From positions 2,480,001 through 2,544,000 of the forward strand of contig OZ218958.1 of assembly GCA_965112735.1 (NCBI GenBank): DNA of 64,000 nt, read 5' to 3'. A model generated the notes under the pieces. That model made no database searches. It was not told the DNA's origin and saw only the letters and a program-made list of their open reading frames with translations. A program made the position numbers and the translations under genes. Shown here in pieces: positions 62,090 through 64,000 of this stretch. The stretch is from Phaeosaccion multiseriatum (Eukaryota > Ochrophyta, other classes). The stretch's first letter is position 1. The number at the start of each line of letters is the position of its first letter.

Positions 62090-64000
62090 ATGAGTGCAGA
62101 GCGGGAGAGGATTGCCGGGAAGGTGCAGGAGTGGTATGACAAAAGAGCTGAGCTGGAGGCTTCGGGCTGGGGAAGCACCAAGGAGGACCTCCTGCTCTTG
62201 CTCAAGGCCGTTCTCTGCACCGTCGATGTCGAGGAGCTGAAGCAGAAGGGGTATGGTCCGCTGCACTACCTTGCCGGTGCTGAGAAGAGCAAAGAGTCAC
62301 GCTGCTCGGAGGTGAAGGGTTCGAGGATGCTGGAGGGGGTGAAGCTGCTGGGGGAGTGCGGACTGAACCTGGACGCCAAACTCAGCAGTGAGGAGGATGA
62401 AGTTGTGCCTGGCGAGATGGCTCTGCACCAAGCTGCACGCAGGGGGCACTTTGACTTGGTGAAGGGGCTAGTGGAGGCGGGTGCGGACGTCAACATCGAG
62501 TCGGACGCTGGACGGACACCTCTGCGCCTTGCTGCTCACGCCGGCCACCCCATGATAGTGTGGTACTTGCTTAAGCATGGAGCCAAATGGGAGGGGACCT
62601 ACGCCTTGCGCGATGCGGCTCGGGCTGGGAGCCCTTCGAGTGTGAAGATGTTGCTGAAGGCAGGGGCCAATGTATTCGAGAAGGATCTGGATGGAGATAC
62701 GGCTGCCCAGAAGTGCTGCATAGGGAGTGACGAGCAGGGCTCGAAAGCAGGGCGGGCCGAGGCTCTGTCTATCTTGCTCAAGAAGGGCGCAGATGTGAAG
62801 GTGAAGGACAAAGTTGGCTACACTCTCCTGCTCTTCGCCGCGTACACCGGAAACGAGCAGTGCATCCCCATTCTTGTGGGCAGAGGGCTGCAGGTCGATG
62901 CAGTGGACAACGATTTGTGCACGCCGCTCCACTGGGCCTCTTTATATGGACAAGTGGGATGTGTGAAGGAGCTCATTCGCCGCGGTGCCCCCCTTGATGC
63001 TGTGAATGTATATGGTATCACTTCCCTCTTGTTTGCTGTCGTCAGAGGCCACGTAAAGGTTGTGAGCGAGCTGATGCACGCCGATGCCTCTGTTGATGTC
63101 AAGGACAAGAATTCGGTCACCCCACTGCATGTCGCGGCCGCCCTGGGCAGCATCAAGATGGCCTACCTCCTGGTGGAGGGTGGAGCGGCGGTCGATGCCC
63201 TCACCGATGATGGTGAAAGTCCTTTGGTATCGTGCATGCGCCCTGGAGAAGGGAAGATAGCTCGGACGTTGGAGAGGTTTCGACCATCACCAGGAGAAAA
63301 GGAGGCGCGCGAGAAGGTGGCTCGATTCCTGCTGAAGATGGGCACTGCCGTTGACGAGAAGGTTATGAAAGCGGCAGGGGAGGCAGGCTTCAGTGGTGTC
63401 ATTTCCTCTTTCTTCAGGAAAGAACGGGAGGGGCGCAACGCTGCCACTGACAGACTTCACACCGTTTCTACCCACTATCTCTCCACGATGAGCGGTGCTG
63501 AGGATGAGAAGGCTGACAGCACAGTGCGGGTTAGGCTGGTGAACACGCGCAGTGGAGAGAAGGGCGAGAAGCAGTACGTCTTGAATGTCCCTCTGATGGA
63601 GCGGCTGGCGGCGAGGGTCAGTGGGAGAGAGGAGGAGAGAGCGAAGATCTCCACAGCAGGCCAAGCCTCAGCGGCAGGCATTCTTCCGAATATGCTTGAC
63701 CCGAGGAAGCACGGCTACAAGGGGGATGACGAAGATGACAATGGGGAGAAGGGGGCAGGGAAGGGCAAGAAGGAGCTGAAGTATGATGGCGTGGACTTCA
63801 CCGAGGGGGGCTTTGAGGCTGTGGTGCAGTTCGTGACGACGGGCAGTGTGGAGGAGCTGCTGACGAGAAGGCCGCGAGAGGGAGGTACAGAGGGGGGCGC
63901 GAGCAGCAACAGCAGCAGCAGCAGGCGAGGAGAAGGGGGGAAAGCTGAAGGCACTGGCCGGGGCGGCAAGAAGAGGAAGCGTGTGAAACTTTTCGACGAC
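62090..64000 (+). CDS. ankyrin-repeat protein, array copy 7, cut by window end
   Basis: Single exon from the ATG at 62090, open for 637 codons to the last base (VKLFDD). The N-terminal third is nearly identical to copy 3 (LDAKLSSEEDEVVPGEMALHQ), but repeats 2-7 carry many unique residues (IESDAGRTPLRLAAHAGH, YALRDAARAGSPSSVK, VKDKVGYTLLLFAAYTG). A five-residue deletion removes the MKRVE segment before LKYDGVDFTEGGFEAVV. It is the most diverged copy in the ankyrin region and the first likely to be a full functional alternative to the recently homogenised copies 1, 2, 4 and 5. Confidence 0.9.
   Translation, partial: MSAERERIAGKVQEWYDKRAELEASGWGSTKEDLLLLLKAVLCTVDVEELKQKGYGPLHYLAGAEKSKESRCSEVKGSRMLEGVKLLGECGLNLDAKLSSEEDEVVPGEMALHQAARRGHFDLVKGLVEAGADVNIESDAGRTPLRLAAHAGHPMIVWYLLKHGAKWEGTYALRDAARAGSPSSVKMLLKAGANVFEKDLDGDTAAQKCCIGSDEQGSKAGRAEALSILLKKGADVKVKDKVGYTLLLFAAYTGNEQCIPILVGRGLQVDAVDNDLCTPLHWASLYGQVGCVKELIRRGAPLDAVNVYGITSLLFAVVRGHVKVVSELMHADASVDVKDKNSVTPLHVAAALGSIKMAYLLVEGGAAVDALTDDGESPLVSCMRPGEGKIARTLERFRPSPGEKEAREKVARFLLKMGTAVDEKVMKAAGEAGFSGVISSFFRKEREGRNAATDRLHTVSTHYLSTMSGAEDEKADSTVRVRLVNTRSGEKGEKQYVLNVPLMERLAARVSGREEERAKISTAGQASAAGILPNMLDPRKHGYKGDDEDDNGEKGAGKGKKELKYDGVDFTEGGFEAVVQFVTTGSVEELLTRRPREGGTEGGASSNSSSSRRGEGGKAEGTGRGGKKRKRVKLFDD

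Overview
This is nuclear DNA of a flagellated, probably unicellular eukaryote. A dynein heavy chain is split into more than 60 exons by GT-AG introns, the introns are loaded with simple repeats, and no prokaryotic operon structure is visible. The host cannot be named from sequence alone. A ciliated protist with a thrombospondin-like surface protein and ankyrin families would fit an alveolate or stramenopile alga, but that is a guess.

Positions 1-32276, minus strand, hold one gene: a heavy chain of an axonemal dynein, probably single-headed inner-arm type. I traced 63 exons whose splice phases all agree (11,174 coding nt, about 3,724 codons). They cover the N-terminal tail, linker, AAA1-AAA4, the stalk with its microtubule-binding domain, AAA5 and part of AAA6. 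The C-terminus lies beyond position 1. About 21 kb is intron, filled with microsatellites and minisatellites. Many introns carry one of a few short motifs just inside a splice site. Each motif takes one orientation at the 5' end and the reverse complement at the 3' end, so some introns are bounded by 13-18 bp inverted repeats. This is the most unusual signal in the window and recalls introner-type mobile introns.

A head-to-head promoter (32277-32677) separates the dynein from a plus-strand type I membrane protein (32678-34708) with a signal peptide, a possible thrombospondin-1-like module, one transmembrane helix and a long cytoplasmic tail.

Positions 35700-64000 are a tandem array of seven intronless ankyrin-repeat genes (about 690-715 aa), all plus strand. 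They have eight or nine ankyrin repeats, a degenerate BTB-like C-terminal region and basic nuclear-localisation-like clusters. Six have open frames (the last runs off the window) and one is frameshifted. A block of about 3.2 kb is repeated almost identically 15,014 bp away, producing chimeric genes.

Three of the intergenic spacers each hold a five-exon minus-strand gene resembling the C-terminal half of a TruA-type tRNA pseudouridine synthase. One copy looks intact, one is frameshifted and one has lost its first exon to a ~0.94 kb replacement carrying a zinc-knuckle-like exon and a hexamer array. Two small inverted-repeat elements and a 114-bp tandem duplication complete the layout.
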